From Streptomyces aureoverticillatus (GTDB taxonomy: Bacteria > Actinomycetota > Actinomycetes > Streptomycetales > Streptomycetaceae): 64,000 bases of DNA. The position numbers and the translations under genes are program-made. Under the pieces are notes generated by a model. It was not told the origin of the DNA and made no database searches. It saw nothing but the letters and a program-made list of their open reading frames with translations. Shown here in pieces: positions 50,209 to 60,387 of the stretch. Positions within the stretch are counted from its first letter, which is position 1. Every line of letters starts with the position of its first letter. Where the stretch lies: NCBI RefSeq assembly GCF_014649395.1, contig NZ_BMSY01000010.1:62001-126000 (forward strand), written 5' to 3'.

Positions 50209-51207
50209 TCAGTCCCAGGACCCCTGTGCGGGCGGCAGCGCCGCGATGTCCGCCAGGTCCTCGGGCGTCAGGCGCACCCCCGCCGCCCCGGCGTTCTCCC
50301 GCGCCCAGCGCTCCCGCTTGGCGCCGGGGATCGGCACCACCTGCGGACCCTGCGCGAGCACCCACGCCAGCGCCACCTGCGCGGGCGTCGCGCCGTGCCG
50401 CTCGGCGACCCGGCGCAGGCCCACCACCAGAGGCTGGTTGGCCGCCATCATCTCGGCGGTGAAGCGGGGGTGGCGGGCCCGCAGATCGTCCGGCTCGAAA
50501 CCCTGGCCGGGCGTCAGCGTGCCGGTGAGGAAGCCGTTCCCCAGCGGCATCGCCGCGAGCAGCCCCACCCCGCGCGCCGCGCACCACGGCAGCAGCGACT
50601 CCAGCGCCTCCGGCGACCACACCGACAGCTCGGCCTGCACCGCCGTCACCGGGAACACCTGCTGGACCCGCTCCAACTGCCGGATCGTGGCGTCGTGCAG
50701 TCCCGTGCGCGCCCCCGCCCTGCGGCCCGCGCGCGCCCCCACCGCGCACAGCCCGAGAGCCCGCACCTTGCCCGCCGTCACCAGCTCGGCCATCGCGCCC
50801 CACGTCTCCTCGACGGGCACTTCGGGGTCGGCGCGGTGCAGCTGGTAGAGGTCGATGGTGTCCGTCTGGAGGCGCCGCAGCGACGCGTCGCAGGCCCGCT
50901 TCACATAGCCGGGGCGGCCGTTGGCGACGATGTGCTGCTCGCCGACGAGCAGCCCGCACTTCGTCGACACGAAGGCCTCCTTGCGCCGTTCCCTGAGCAC
51001 CCGGCCGATCAGCAGCTCATTGGTGAACGGCCCGTACATGTCCGCCGTGTCGAGGAGCGACGACCCCTGGTCGAGCGCCGCGTGCACGGTCCGCAGCGAG
51101 GCGTCCCCGCGCTGCCGCGAGCCGGTGTACGCCCAGTGCATCGGCATGCAGCCGAGTCCGACGGCGCCCACTGCGAGCGCTCCGGCGCCGATCGTCCTGC
51201 GCTCCAC
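50209..51207 (-). CDS. Aldo/keto reductase
   Basis: GTG at 51207 with GGGAGGG upstream is chosen over a longer open frame; 332 residues. The catalytic tetrad is visible: Asp in QGSSLLDTADMYGPFTNELL, Tyr in the same stretch, Lys in EAFVSTKCGLLVG and His in TIDLYQLHRADPEVPVEETW. NADPH site near VVPIPGAKRERWARENAG. Reduces aldehydes or ketones in the cytoplasm; substrate unknown. The 107-base gap to the divergent hydroxyacid dehydrogenase holds both promoters. Confidence 0.92.
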   Translation of the reverse strand: MERRTIGAGALAVGAVGLGCMPMHWAYTGSRQRGDASLRTVHAALDQGSSLLDTADMYGPFTNELLIGRVLRERRKEAFVSTKCGLLVGEQHIVANGRPGYVKRACDASLRRLQTDTIDLYQLHRADPEVPVEETWGAMAELVTAGKVRALGLCAVGARAGRRAGARTGLHDATIRQLERVQQVFPVTAVQAELSVWSPEALESLLPWCAARGVGLLAAMPLGNGFLTGTLTPGQGFEPDDLRARHPRFTAEMMAANQPLVVGLRRVAERHGATPAQVALAWVLAQGPQVVPIPGAKRERWARENAGAAGVRLTPEDLADIAALPPAQGSWD

Positions 51208-51313
51208 CTGGCCGTACCCTCCCCTGTCCGGTGATCTTCGTACCGGCGGCCCCCAACGTAACCTCTGCGCCCGGGCGCGCCGCGTGCGGCCTGTGCGCAT
51301 TAGCCTCCTGACC

Positions 51314-52261
51314 ATGACAACCGACGTGTGGCTGCCAGTGGAAGCGTCCGAGACAGAGGGGCTGCCCGCCACCTCCGAAGGAGGTCTCACCTACCGGTTC
51401 TGGAACGGCGGCGACTATCCCGCCGACCCCGCGGACTGCGTCTTCTACGCGGTTCCCTACATGATCGACCCCGATGTCCTCGTGCGACCGCTGTCCGCGA
51501 TGACGTCGCTGCGCGTGGTGCAGACCCTGACGGCGGGCGTCGACCATGTGCTCTCCGCGGTCGAACGACTTCCTGCGGGTGTTCAGTTGTGCAACGCGCG
51601 CGGGGTGCACGAGGCGAGCACCGCCGAGCTCGCCCTGACGCTGACGCTCGCCTCCTTGCGGGGCGTTCCGCGTTTTGTGGAGGGGCAGCGGGTGCAGGAG
51701 TGGCGCCAGGGGTTCAATCCGGCGCTCGCCGACAAGTCCGTCCTCATCGTGGGGTACGGCTCGATCGGCTCCGCGATCGAGGACCGGCTCGCGGGATTTG
51801 AGTGTGCGCGGGTGGCGCGCGTCGCGCGCTCCGAGCGCACTACGGAGCGCGGTCTTGTGCATCCGCTCTCCGAACTGCCTCGACTGCTCCCGGAGACCGA
51901 TGTCGTGATCCTTTCCACCCCGCTCACCCCCTCCACGCGCGGGTTGGTGAACGCCGACTTCCTGGCGCGGATGAAGGACGGCGCGCTCCTGGTGAACGTG
52001 GCCCGCGGGCCCGTCGTCGACACCAAGGCGCTCCTCGCCGAGCTGGAGAGCGGCCGCCTCACCGCGGCCCTGGACGTCACCGATCCGGAGCCGCTGCCCG
52101 CCGGCCACCCGCTGTGGCAGGCCCCCGGCGTGCTCATCAGCCCGCACGTGGGCGGGCCGACGTCCGCGTTCCTGCCTCGCGCCAAGCGCCTGTTGGCGGC
52201 TCAGGTGAACCGTTACGCCGCCGGGGAGCCGCTCGGCAACGTCGTTCTGACGACGTCCTAG
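51314..52261 (+). CDS. D-isomer-specific 2-hydroxyacid dehydrogenase
   Basis: ATG at 51314; 315 residues. The NAD site is SVLIVGYGSIGSAIEDRLAG. Catalytic Arg lies in GALLVNVARGPVVDTKALLA, Glu in the AALDVTDPEPLPAGHPLWQ region and His in GVLISPHVGGPTSAF. It differs from SerA at 60,388 in lacking ACT domains. It reduces a 2-keto acid or oxidises a 2-hydroxy acid of unknown identity. Divergent from the aldo/keto reductase. Confidence 0.92.
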   Translation: MTTDVWLPVEASETEGLPATSEGGLTYRFWNGGDYPADPADCVFYAVPYMIDPDVLVRPLSAMTSLRVVQTLTAGVDHVLSAVERLPAGVQLCNARGVHEASTAELALTLTLASLRGVPRFVEGQRVQEWRQGFNPALADKSVLIVGYGSIGSAIEDRLAGFECARVARVARSERTTERGLVHPLSELPRLLPETDVVILSTPLTPSTRGLVNADFLARMKDGALLVNVARGPVVDTKALLAELESGRLTAALDVTDPEPLPAGHPLWQAPGVLISPHVGGPTSAFLPRAKRLLAAQVNRYAAGEPLGNVVLTTS

Positions 52262-52439
52262 CCGAGGGGCGCGGACACGGGGAGCCCCGTTCTCCGCACG
52301 CTCCGCAACCGCCCGCGTGCGCCGCGTGTCCGCATTGACGCTGGCAGTCACGGAGAGTAGAGCGCCCCTGTCCCTGAGTGACGAGACTGGTGTATCGTCC
52401 CGACAGGGGCTGCGCCGCGCACCGTTCGGCGCCGGGGAT

Positions 52440-55400
52440 GTGAGCAACAGGACTGCGAGGGGGGCGACGGGCGATGCACGGCCTATGGGCGAACGATCCG
52501 ACGCGGCGGGACCACCGCCGGCGACTCTCGCGCACACCAGCCCGCAGACGCCGGCACGGCGTCAGGCGCCGGCGGCACCTGCACCTCCTGCGCCGGTCCG
52601 GCCGGCACCGTCCGGTCCGCCAGGACAGCCACCCGCCGGGAACCCACCCGCCGGGCAACCGCTCACCGGCAACCGGCTCCCGGCGCAACCGCCCGCCGGA
52701 CACCGACTCCCGGGGCAGCCGTCCACCGGGGACCAACGCGCGGTGCAGCTGCCCGCCGGGCACCTCGTGCCCTGCGCGGCCGCGTCCGCCCCGGATCACT
52801 TCGTCACCCACCCACCCGTCGTGTACGAGCCCGTCGCGTCCGGAGCCTCACCGGGCGGGAGCGACGCGCTCGGGCGCGTCGTGTGCGAGCCCGGCACGGC
52901 CGACCGCGTCGCGCGTGAGCCCCACCCGCATGAACCGAACCCGCACCAGCTTGCCGCGTACGACGCCGTCGTGCGCGTATCCACGCCGGACGGCCCGGCG
53001 GCTCGGCGACTCGCGTACGGCGAGCCCGCCCCGCCGCGGCCCCGTGGCGGGTGGCTCCCGCGCGGGCGTGGCCCCCGGGGTCCACGGACGTGGCGTCCCC
53101 GGCCGGGGCGCCGCCGCACGGAGCGGAGCGGGCCGGTGAGCGGGCAGACGGCCTCCGCGACCGTCCTGGAGGGCAGGATCGGGTCGCCCGTGCCGCCGCC
53201 GGGGACGCCGACGGCCCGGCGCCCGGCCTCCGGCGGCGGCGCCGGACTGCTCTCCCAGGTCGTCCTGCTGCTGGTCTGCGGGGGGTACGCGACCGGGGCC
53301 GCACTCGGCTGGGGCTCGGACCGACTCGCCCTCATCATGGGCGACTTCGGGCTCAGCGCCGCCGCCGCGGCCGCCGCGGTCTCCTGCTTCCGGTACTCCC
53401 GCACCCGCCGCAGCCGCTTTCGACCCGCATGGCTGCTGTTCGCGCTCTCCTCCGCGATGGCGGCCTGCGGCAACGGCGTCTGGGGCTGGTACGAGGTCGT
53501 CCTTCAGGTGCCCGTGCCGGACCGGGGCATCGCGGACCTGTTCTTCCTGTGCTTCGCGCCGCCCGCCATCATCGGGCTGCTGGTGCTCGCCAAGCGGCCG
53601 GTCACGCGGGCCGGCTGGGTGTGCCTCGGGCTCGACGCCTGGCTCATCGGCGGCTCGCTGCTCACGCTGTCCTGGAGCCTCGCCCTCGCGCACAACGCGG
53701 AGTTCGAGGGCCCCAGCGTCGCGCACGCCGCGCTGTCGCTCGCGTATCCGCTGCTGGACATCGTGCTCGTCAGCATGGTCCTCGCGCTGCACTTCAGAAG
53801 GTCCTCCGCCAACCGCACGGCCGTGAACACCGCGATCGGCGCGCTCGCCCTCACGGTGATGTGCGACGCGCTGTTCACCTCGCCGCTGCTGCACGCCAGT
53901 TACCGCTCGGGCCAGCTCCTCGACGCGGGCTGGTTCGCCGGCTCGCTGCTGCTCGCGTACGCCCCCTGGGCCGCGCCCTGGCCCGCCCGAGTCGACGAGG
54001 GTCCGGCACGCGCGGCGTCCCGGGTGTACGGCAGGGCCCGGTTCACCGACGTACGCCGCGAGCACGACGACCGACCCGGCGAGCGCGGCGACAACCGCGG
54101 GAGGTACGCCACCACCCGCCCCATCGCCGGATCGCTCGCCGCCCTCACGCCCTACCTGGCCGCCGCCGTCTGCACCCTGGGGATCCTCTACAACGTCCTC
54201 AACGGCAGAAGCGTCGACGAAGTGGTGCTGTTCACCGCGGGCACGGTCGTCCTCGCGCTCGTGGTGCGCCAGGGCATCATGCTGCTCGACAACATCACGC
54301 TCACCCAGGAACTGGCCCAGAAGGAGAACCACTTCAGGTCCCTCGTGCAGGGGTCGAGCGACGTCATCATGATCGCCGCGCCGAGCGGCATCCTGCGGTA
54401 CGTCAGCCCGGCCGCCGCCGGTGTCTACGGCCGCGAGGCCGACGAACTCGTCGGCTCCGAACTGGCCACGCTCATCCACCCGGAGGACCTCGGCCGCGTC
54501 GTCCACGAAGTGCGCCGGTTCCTCGCCGCCAACCCGGTGGACGAGCCGACCACCCGCATCGAGTGCCGCTTCAAGTCCGGCTGCGGCGAGTGGCTGAACG
54601 TGGAGTCCACCGTCAACCGTCACCACGGCGGCCTCATCTTCAACAGCCGTGACGTCACCGAACGCGTGCGCCTACAGGCGCAGTTGCAGCACAACGCCGA
54701 GCACGATCCGCTCACCGACCTGCCCAACCGGGCACTCTTCACCCGCCGAGTCGCCGCCGCGCTCGGCGGTCGCAGAGTCACCGACCGGGGCACGGCAGTC
54801 CTCTTCATCGACCTCGACGGATTCAAGGCCGTCAACGACACGATCGGGCACCAGGCGGGCGACGCGCTGCTCGTGCAGGCCGCCCAGCGGCTCCAGGAGG
54901 CGGTCCGCGCCTCCGACACCGCCTCACGGCTCGGCGGGGACGAGTTCGCCGCCCTGATCGTCGGCGACGGCACCCGCGACCAGGCCGCGCGCGAGAAGCA
55001 CATCTTCGAGCTCGCCGACCGCCTGAGAATCCGCCTCTCCCAGCCCTACGACATCGACGGCAACGATGTCCGGGTCGCCGCGTCCATCGGCGTCGCCTTC
55101 GCCGAACCGGGCGTCGGCGCAGGGGAGTTGCTGCGCAACGCCGACCTCGCGATGTACCGCGCCAAGGCCGCGGGCAAGGGCCGCGTCGAGCTGTACGCCC
55201 CCCAGATGCAGGCCGACGTGGCGCGCAAGGCCGAGCTGGCCACCCGGCTGCGCAGCGCCCTGCACGACGGCGAGTTCGTGCTGCTGCACCAGCCCGTGGT
55301 GTGCCTGGCGACCGGCCGCATCACCTCCGTCGCCGCCCAGGCGCGCTGGCGCTCGGCCCAGGGCATCCTCTTCACGCCCGCCGAGTTCCTGCGCACCGCC

Positions 55401-56225
55401 GACGGCGGGGACCGCGCCGCCGAGCTCGGCCGCTGGCTCCTCGAAGAAGCCGTGGAGCATGCCGCCGAGCGCGCCCAGACCGGCAACGCGGTGCCCGTCA
55501 GCGTGCGGGTCAGTGCCCGCCGTCTGGTCGACCGCTCCATGCCGCTCGGCTCCGTCGAGGCGCTCCTCACCCGGCACGGGCTGCCCTCCGGTGGACTCGT
55601 GGTCGAGCTCGCGGACAGCGACCCTCGGGTCTCACTCGACGACCTGGAGCGCCGACTGGCCGCTCTGCGTCGCCTCGGCGTCCGCATCGCGCTGGACGGA
55701 TTCGGCAGTGGCAGTGCGGCCATCACCGCACTGCGCCGACTGCCCGTCGACGTACTGAAACTGGACCGCGGTCTGGTCGAGGGCGTCGTGGAGTCCGCGC
55801 GACTGCACAAGATCACCGCCGGGCTGCTGCGGATCGCGGGCGACCTCGGACTGTCCTCCGTCGCCGAAGGCGTGGACCTGCCCGAGCAGGTCGTCGCCCT
55901 GCGCGCGATGGGCTGCACCCATGGTCAGGGCGTTGCCTTCTCCGGTCCGCTCGACGAATACCGGCTGCGCCGGGCCCTGGCGACGGGCGAGTATCCCGTG
56001 CCCCACGGCCCCGTCGAGCCGGTGTGCGTGGGCGGCCCGACGGCCGAGCCCGCCGTCTACGGGGAGGGCGCGCCCGCCTTCAAGGCCGCCTCCGCGGCGT
56101 ACGGCGAATCCCCGACTCCGTTCGGCGGACCCACCACACCCTTCGGCGGGACGGGCGCGGCGTACGCGGCCGGAACCGCCGCCTACGGCCGCTCACATAA
56201 TGAGACGCCCGTCCCACCTACTTGA
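52440..56225 (+). CDS. Membrane PAS-GGDEF protein with degenerate EAL domain (CdgF-like)
   Basis: GTG at 52440 is a tentative start (ATG 52485 possible); about 1,261 residues. The first 250 are Pro-rich. Around 270-625 are membrane helices (GLLSQVVLLLVCGGYATGAA). A PAS domain follows at about 627-750 (FRSLVQGSSDVIMIAAPSGI), then GGDEF at about 765-920 with intact RLGGDEFAALIV. The EAL domain follows, but its signature is SVAAQARW where EALVRW is expected and LDGFGSGSAA replaces DDFGTGYSS. It is probably a cyclase with a non-catalytic, perhaps c-di-GMP-sensing, EAL part. Position before ilvB fits the SCO5511 (cdgF) locus, from memory. Confidence 0.88.
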   Translation: MSNRTARGATGDARPMGERSDAAGPPPATLAHTSPQTPARRQAPAAPAPPAPVRPAPSGPPGQPPAGNPPAGQPLTGNRLPAQPPAGHRLPGQPSTGDQRAVQLPAGHLVPCAAASAPDHFVTHPPVVYEPVASGASPGGSDALGRVVCEPGTADRVAREPHPHEPNPHQLAAYDAVVRVSTPDGPAARRLAYGEPAPPRPRGGWLPRGRGPRGPRTWRPRPGRRRTERSGPVSGQTASATVLEGRIGSPVPPPGTPTARRPASGGGAGLLSQVVLLLVCGGYATGAALGWGSDRLALIMGDFGLSAAAAAAAVSCFRYSRTRRSRFRPAWLLFALSSAMAACGNGVWGWYEVVLQVPVPDRGIADLFFLCFAPPAIIGLLVLAKRPVTRAGWVCLGLDAWLIGGSLLTLSWSLALAHNAEFEGPSVAHAALSLAYPLLDIVLVSMVLALHFRRSSANRTAVNTAIGALALTVMCDALFTSPLLHASYRSGQLLDAGWFAGSLLLAYAPWAAPWPARVDEGPARAASRVYGRARFTDVRREHDDRPGERGDNRGRYATTRPIAGSLAALTPYLAAAVCTLGILYNVLNGRSVDEVVLFTAGTVVLALVVRQGIMLLDNITLTQELAQKENHFRSLVQGSSDVIMIAAPSGILRYVSPAAAGVYGREADELVGSELATLIHPEDLGRVVHEVRRFLAANPVDEPTTRIECRFKSGCGEWLNVESTVNRHHGGLIFNSRDVTERVRLQAQLQHNAEHDPLTDLPNRALFTRRVAAALGGRRVTDRGTAVLFIDLDGFKAVNDTIGHQAGDALLVQAAQRLQEAVRASDTASRLGGDEFAALIVGDGTRDQAAREKHIFELADRLRIRLSQPYDIDGNDVRVAASIGVAFAEPGVGAGELLRNADLAMYRAKAAGKGRVELYAPQMQADVARKAELATRLRSALHDGEFVLLHQPVVCLATGRITSVAAQARWRSAQGILFTPAEFLRTADGGDRAAELGRWLLEEAVEHAAERAQTGNAVPVSVRVSARRLVDRSMPLGSVEALLTRHGLPSGGLVVELADSDPRVSLDDLERRLAALRRLGVRIALDGFGSGSAAITALRRLPVDVLKLDRGLVEGVVESARLHKITAGLLRIAGDLGLSSVAEGVDLPEQVVALRAMGCTHGQGVAFSGPLDEYRLRRALATGEYPVPHGPVEPVCVGGPTAEPAVYGEGAPAFKAASAAYGESPTPFGGPTTPFGGTGAAYAAGTAAYGRSHNETPVPPT

Positions 56226-56258
56226 CAGGTGTGGCGCGCCGGAGGGAGGGTCAGAGCC

Positions 56259-56300
56259 ATGCGCACCCGAATTCTCGTACTTGGAAAGCGCGTCGGCTGA
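56259..56300 (+). CDS. ilv leader peptide, 13 residues
   Basis: GGAGGGAGG precedes ATG at 56259. The peptide is MRTRILVLGKRVG, with Ile-Leu-Val-Leu in a row and another Val, the very amino acids made by the downstream operon. A terminator hairpin lies 56 bases after its stop, and ilvB starts after that. This is the classic layout of transcription attenuation. Ilv leader peptides of this kind have been predicted in actinomycetes before. Confidence 0.88.
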   Translation: MRTRILVLGKRVG

Positions 56301-56355
56301 AGCTGGGAAGCCCCGGTCCGGACACCGGAGACCCAGCGACCGCACCCGGCGCGCT

Positions 56356-56389
56356 CCCCTCGCTTGCCCCACGGCACGAGGGGTTTTTT
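56356..56389 (+). terminator. Attenuator terminator of the ilvBNC operon
   Basis: CCCCTCG (56356-56362) pairs with CGAGGGG (56377-56383). An inner TGCC/GGCA stem caps the CCAC loop, and six T follow (56384-56389). A true U-tract is rare in this window, marking it as intrinsic. An alternative pairing upstream, around GGTCCGGACACCGGAGACC (56315-56333), could act as antiterminator partner or pause hairpin; that part is inferred. Confidence 0.85.
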
Positions 56390-56465
56390 GTTGCACTGGC
56401 ACCTGCCAAACCCTGGCAAACCCCCCGCGAAGACCCCCGCATCAACCCTCAGCTTCGAGAAGAGA

Positions 56466-58337
56466 ATGCCGATGACCGAGCAGGCCACCGGGGCCCATCC
56501 GCAGCCGCGGCCCCGATCCTCAGGACCGCAGACCGTCTCCGTCGAGAACGTCACGGGCGCGCAGTCGCTGATCCGTTCTCTTGAGGAAGTCGGGGCCGAC
56601 ACGGTATTCGGCATTCCCGGAGGCGCGATCCTCCCCGCGTACGACCCGATGATGGACTCCACCCGGGTGCGCCACATCCTCGTCCGGCACGAGCAGGGCG
56701 CCGGCCACGCGGCCACGGGGTACGCGCAGGCCACCGGCAAGGTCGGCGTCTGCATGGCGACCTCGGGACCCGGTGCCACCAACCTGGTCACGCCCATCGC
56801 GGACGCCCACATGGACTCCGTCCCGCTCGTCGCGATCACCGGCCAGGTGGCCTCCAAGGCGATCGGCACGGACGCCTTCCAGGAGGCGGACATCGTCGGC
56901 ATCACGATGCCGATCACCAAGCACAACTTCCTGGTCACCAAGGCCGAGGACATCCCGCGCACCATCGCGGAGGCGTTCCACATCGCCGCCACCGGCCGGC
57001 CGGGCCCGGTCCTGGTCGACATCGCCAAGGACGCCCTGCAGGCGCGCACCACGTTCACCTGGCCGCCGCAGCAGGAGCTGCCCGGCTACCGCCCGGTGAC
57101 CAAGCCGCACGCCAAGCAGATCCGCGAGGCCGCGAAGCTGATCACCGCCGCGAAGCGGCCGGTCCTCTACGTCGGCGGCGGCGTCATCAAGGCGCGGGCC
57201 ACCGCCGAGCTGAAGGTCCTCGCCGAGCTCACCGGCGCGCCCGTCACCACCACCCTGATGGCACTGGGCGCCTTCCCCGACAGCCACCCGCTGCACGTGG
57301 GAATGCCGGGCATGCACGGAGCGGTCACCGCCGTCACCGCGCTGCAGAAGGCCGACCTGATCGTCGCCCTCGGAGCCCGCTTCGACGACCGCGTCACCGG
57401 CAAGCTGGACAGCTTCGCCCCGTACGCCAAGGTCGTGCACGCCGACATCGACCCGGCCGAGATCGGCAAGAACCGCGCCGCCGACGTCCCGATCGTCGGC
57501 GACGCCCGTGAGGTCATCGCCGACCTCGTCCAGGCCATCCAGGCCGAGCACACGGCGGGCCACACCGGCGAGGCCGCCCGAAAGGGATATGCAGCCTGGT
57601 GGGCCGACCTCAACCGGTGGCGCGAGACGTACCCGCTCGGCTACGACCACCCGGACAACGGGCAGCTCTCCCCGCAGCAGGTCATCGAGCGCATCGGCCA
57701 GCTGGCGCCGGAGGGCACGATCTTCGCGGCGGGCGTCGGCCAGCACCAGATGTGGGCCGCGCACTTCATCCAGTACGAGCAGCCCGCCACCTGGCTCAAC
57801 TCCGGCGGCGCCGGGACGATGGGCTACGCGGTCCCGGCCGCGATGGGCGCGAAGGCCGGAGCACCGGACAAGACGGTCTGGGCGATCGACGGCGACGGCT
57901 GCTTCCAGATGACCAATCAGGAACTGACCACCTGCGCGCTGAACAACATCCCGGTCAAGGTCGCCATCATCAACAACGGCGCCCTCGGCATGGTCCGCCA
58001 GTGGCAGACGCTGTTCTACAACCAGCGCTACTCCAACACCGTGCTGCACAGCGGCCCGGACGCGGACGGCAAGCAGCCGAGCGCCGGCACCCGCGTCCCG
58101 GACTTCGTCAAGCTGTCCGAGGCGATGGGCTGTCACGCCATCCGCTGCGAGGACCCGGCCGACCTCGACAAGGTGATCGAGGAGGCCAACTCCATCAACG
58201 ACCGGCCCGTCGTCATCGACTTCATCGTCCACGAGGACGCCCAGGTCTGGCCGATGGTCGCCGCCGGCACCTCCAACGACGAGGTCATGGCGGCGCGGGG
58301 CGTGCGCCCCGACTTCGGCGACAACGAAGACGACTGA
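56466..58337 (+). CDS. ilvB: Acetolactate synthase large subunit
   Basis: ATG at 56466 with GAGAAGAGA upstream; 623 residues. Thiamine-diphosphate enzyme with the catalytic Glu in HILVRHEQGAGHAATGYAQA, a central FAD-type domain (LIVALGARFDDRVTGKLDSF) and the cofactor motif AIDGDGCFQMTNQELTTCAL with NN following. It condenses two pyruvates, or pyruvate and 2-ketobutyrate, in the first step of Val, Leu and Ile synthesis. Works with IlvN, the next gene. Upstream control by attenuation. Confidence 0.97.
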   Translation: MPMTEQATGAHPQPRPRSSGPQTVSVENVTGAQSLIRSLEEVGADTVFGIPGGAILPAYDPMMDSTRVRHILVRHEQGAGHAATGYAQATGKVGVCMATSGPGATNLVTPIADAHMDSVPLVAITGQVASKAIGTDAFQEADIVGITMPITKHNFLVTKAEDIPRTIAEAFHIAATGRPGPVLVDIAKDALQARTTFTWPPQQELPGYRPVTKPHAKQIREAAKLITAAKRPVLYVGGGVIKARATAELKVLAELTGAPVTTTLMALGAFPDSHPLHVGMPGMHGAVTAVTALQKADLIVALGARFDDRVTGKLDSFAPYAKVVHADIDPAEIGKNRAADVPIVGDAREVIADLVQAIQAEHTAGHTGEAARKGYAAWWADLNRWRETYPLGYDHPDNGQLSPQQVIERIGQLAPEGTIFAAGVGQHQMWAAHFIQYEQPATWLNSGGAGTMGYAVPAAMGAKAGAPDKTVWAIDGDGCFQMTNQELTTCALNNIPVKVAIINNGALGMVRQWQTLFYNQRYSNTVLHSGPDADGKQPSAGTRVPDFVKLSEAMGCHAIRCEDPADLDKVIEEANSINDRPVVIDFIVHEDAQVWPMVAAGTSNDEVMAARGVRPDFGDNEDD

Positions 58338-58362
58338 GAGCCCAGGAGAGGTACGACCCGCC

Positions 58363-58896
58363 ATGACTCCCATGTCCAAGCACACGCTCTCGGTCCTCGT
58401 CGAGAACACCCCCGGCATCCTGGCCAGGATCGCCGCACTCTTCTCCCGCCGCGGCTTCAACATCGACTCCCTCGCCGTCGGCGTCACCGAGCACCCCGAC
58501 ATCTCCCGCATCACCATCGTCGTGAATGTCGAGGACCTGCCGCTCGAACAGGTCACCAAGCAGCTCAACAAGCTGGTCAACGTCCTGAAGATCGTCGAAC
58601 TGGAGCCGGGTGCGGCCGTGCAGCGCGAGCTCGTCCTCGCCAAGGTGCGCGCCGACAACGAGACCCGCTCGCAGATCGTCGAGATCGTCCAGCTGTTCCG
58701 CGCCAAGACCGTGGACGTCTCCCCGGAGGCGGTCACCATCGAGGCCACCGGCAGCAGCGACAAGCTGGAAGCCATGCTCAAGATGCTCGAACCCTTCGGC
58801 ATCAAGGAGCTGGTGCAGTCCGGCACCATCGCGATCGGCCGCGGCTCGCGCTCCATCACGGACCGCAGTCTGCGCGCGCTCGACCGGTCCGCCTAG
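58363..58896 (+). CDS. ilvN: Acetolactate synthase small subunit
   Basis: ATG at 58363 (or 58372) 25 bases after ilvB; 177 residues. The ACT domain is at about 4-80 (KHTLSVLVENTPGILARIAA, LFSRRGFNIDSLAVGVTEHP), then the C-terminal domain (QLFRAKTVDVSPEAVTIEAT). It raises the activity of IlvB and gives feedback inhibition by valine. Also called ilvH. Confidence 0.96.
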   Translation: MTPMSKHTLSVLVENTPGILARIAALFSRRGFNIDSLAVGVTEHPDISRITIVVNVEDLPLEQVTKQLNKLVNVLKIVELEPGAAVQRELVLAKVRADNETRSQIVEIVQLFRAKTVDVSPEAVTIEATGSSDKLEAMLKMLEPFGIKELVQSGTIAIGRGSRSITDRSLRALDRSA

Positions 58897-59068
58897 CCGC
58901 GCTCGAGCGCCGCGCGCGAGACTGACCCGGAGCGCGGGAGCCTGCCCGCGGGAGACCGCATCGCTCCCGCGCGCCGGGCGTCGGTTCCGGATGGCGAGAC
59001 CCGACAACTTCCCTCACCCAGCCCGCCGTACGGTGGGACGCAACATCAGCACACATAGGAGATTTCCA

Positions 59069-60067
<999 letters not shown>

Positions 60068-60135
60068 GCCGTGCGGCGCGGGTACGGTGCGAGTCCCTCG
60101 GGGCCGTGCCCGCGCCGTTGTCCCGCGTGCCGTCG

Positions 60136-60185
60136 CGGGGCTCCGCCCCGGACCCCGCTCCTCAATCGCCGGAGGGGCTTGATTC
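60136..60185 (-). repeat. Dispersed intergenic element, family 1, copy E (reverse orientation)
   Basis: CGGGGCTCCGCCCCGGACCC, CGCTCCTCAATCGCCGGAGG, GGCTTGATT. It lies 69 bases after ilvC and its GGGGC-TCC-GCCCC hairpin probably ends the ilv operon. The gap continues to 60387 with no gene; it must hold the serA promoter (a possible -10 element TACACT is near 60272). Confidence 0.85.
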
Positions 60186-60387
60186 TGCTGCCGCATGCTG
60201 TTGTCCGTAGTGGCCAGCCACGTCCGGGTGATCCTTCCAGTCAGGCGCAAGCAGGCCCCGGGCGCGCCACTACACTGCAAACCACATTCGCGTCAGGCCC
60301 ACAGCGTCGTGCGTCTTCGCGGCTAGCCACCTCCACCGCCTGCGGCCGTCGGGACGGCCGTCCGCATTGGGACTTGTGAGGACTCAC

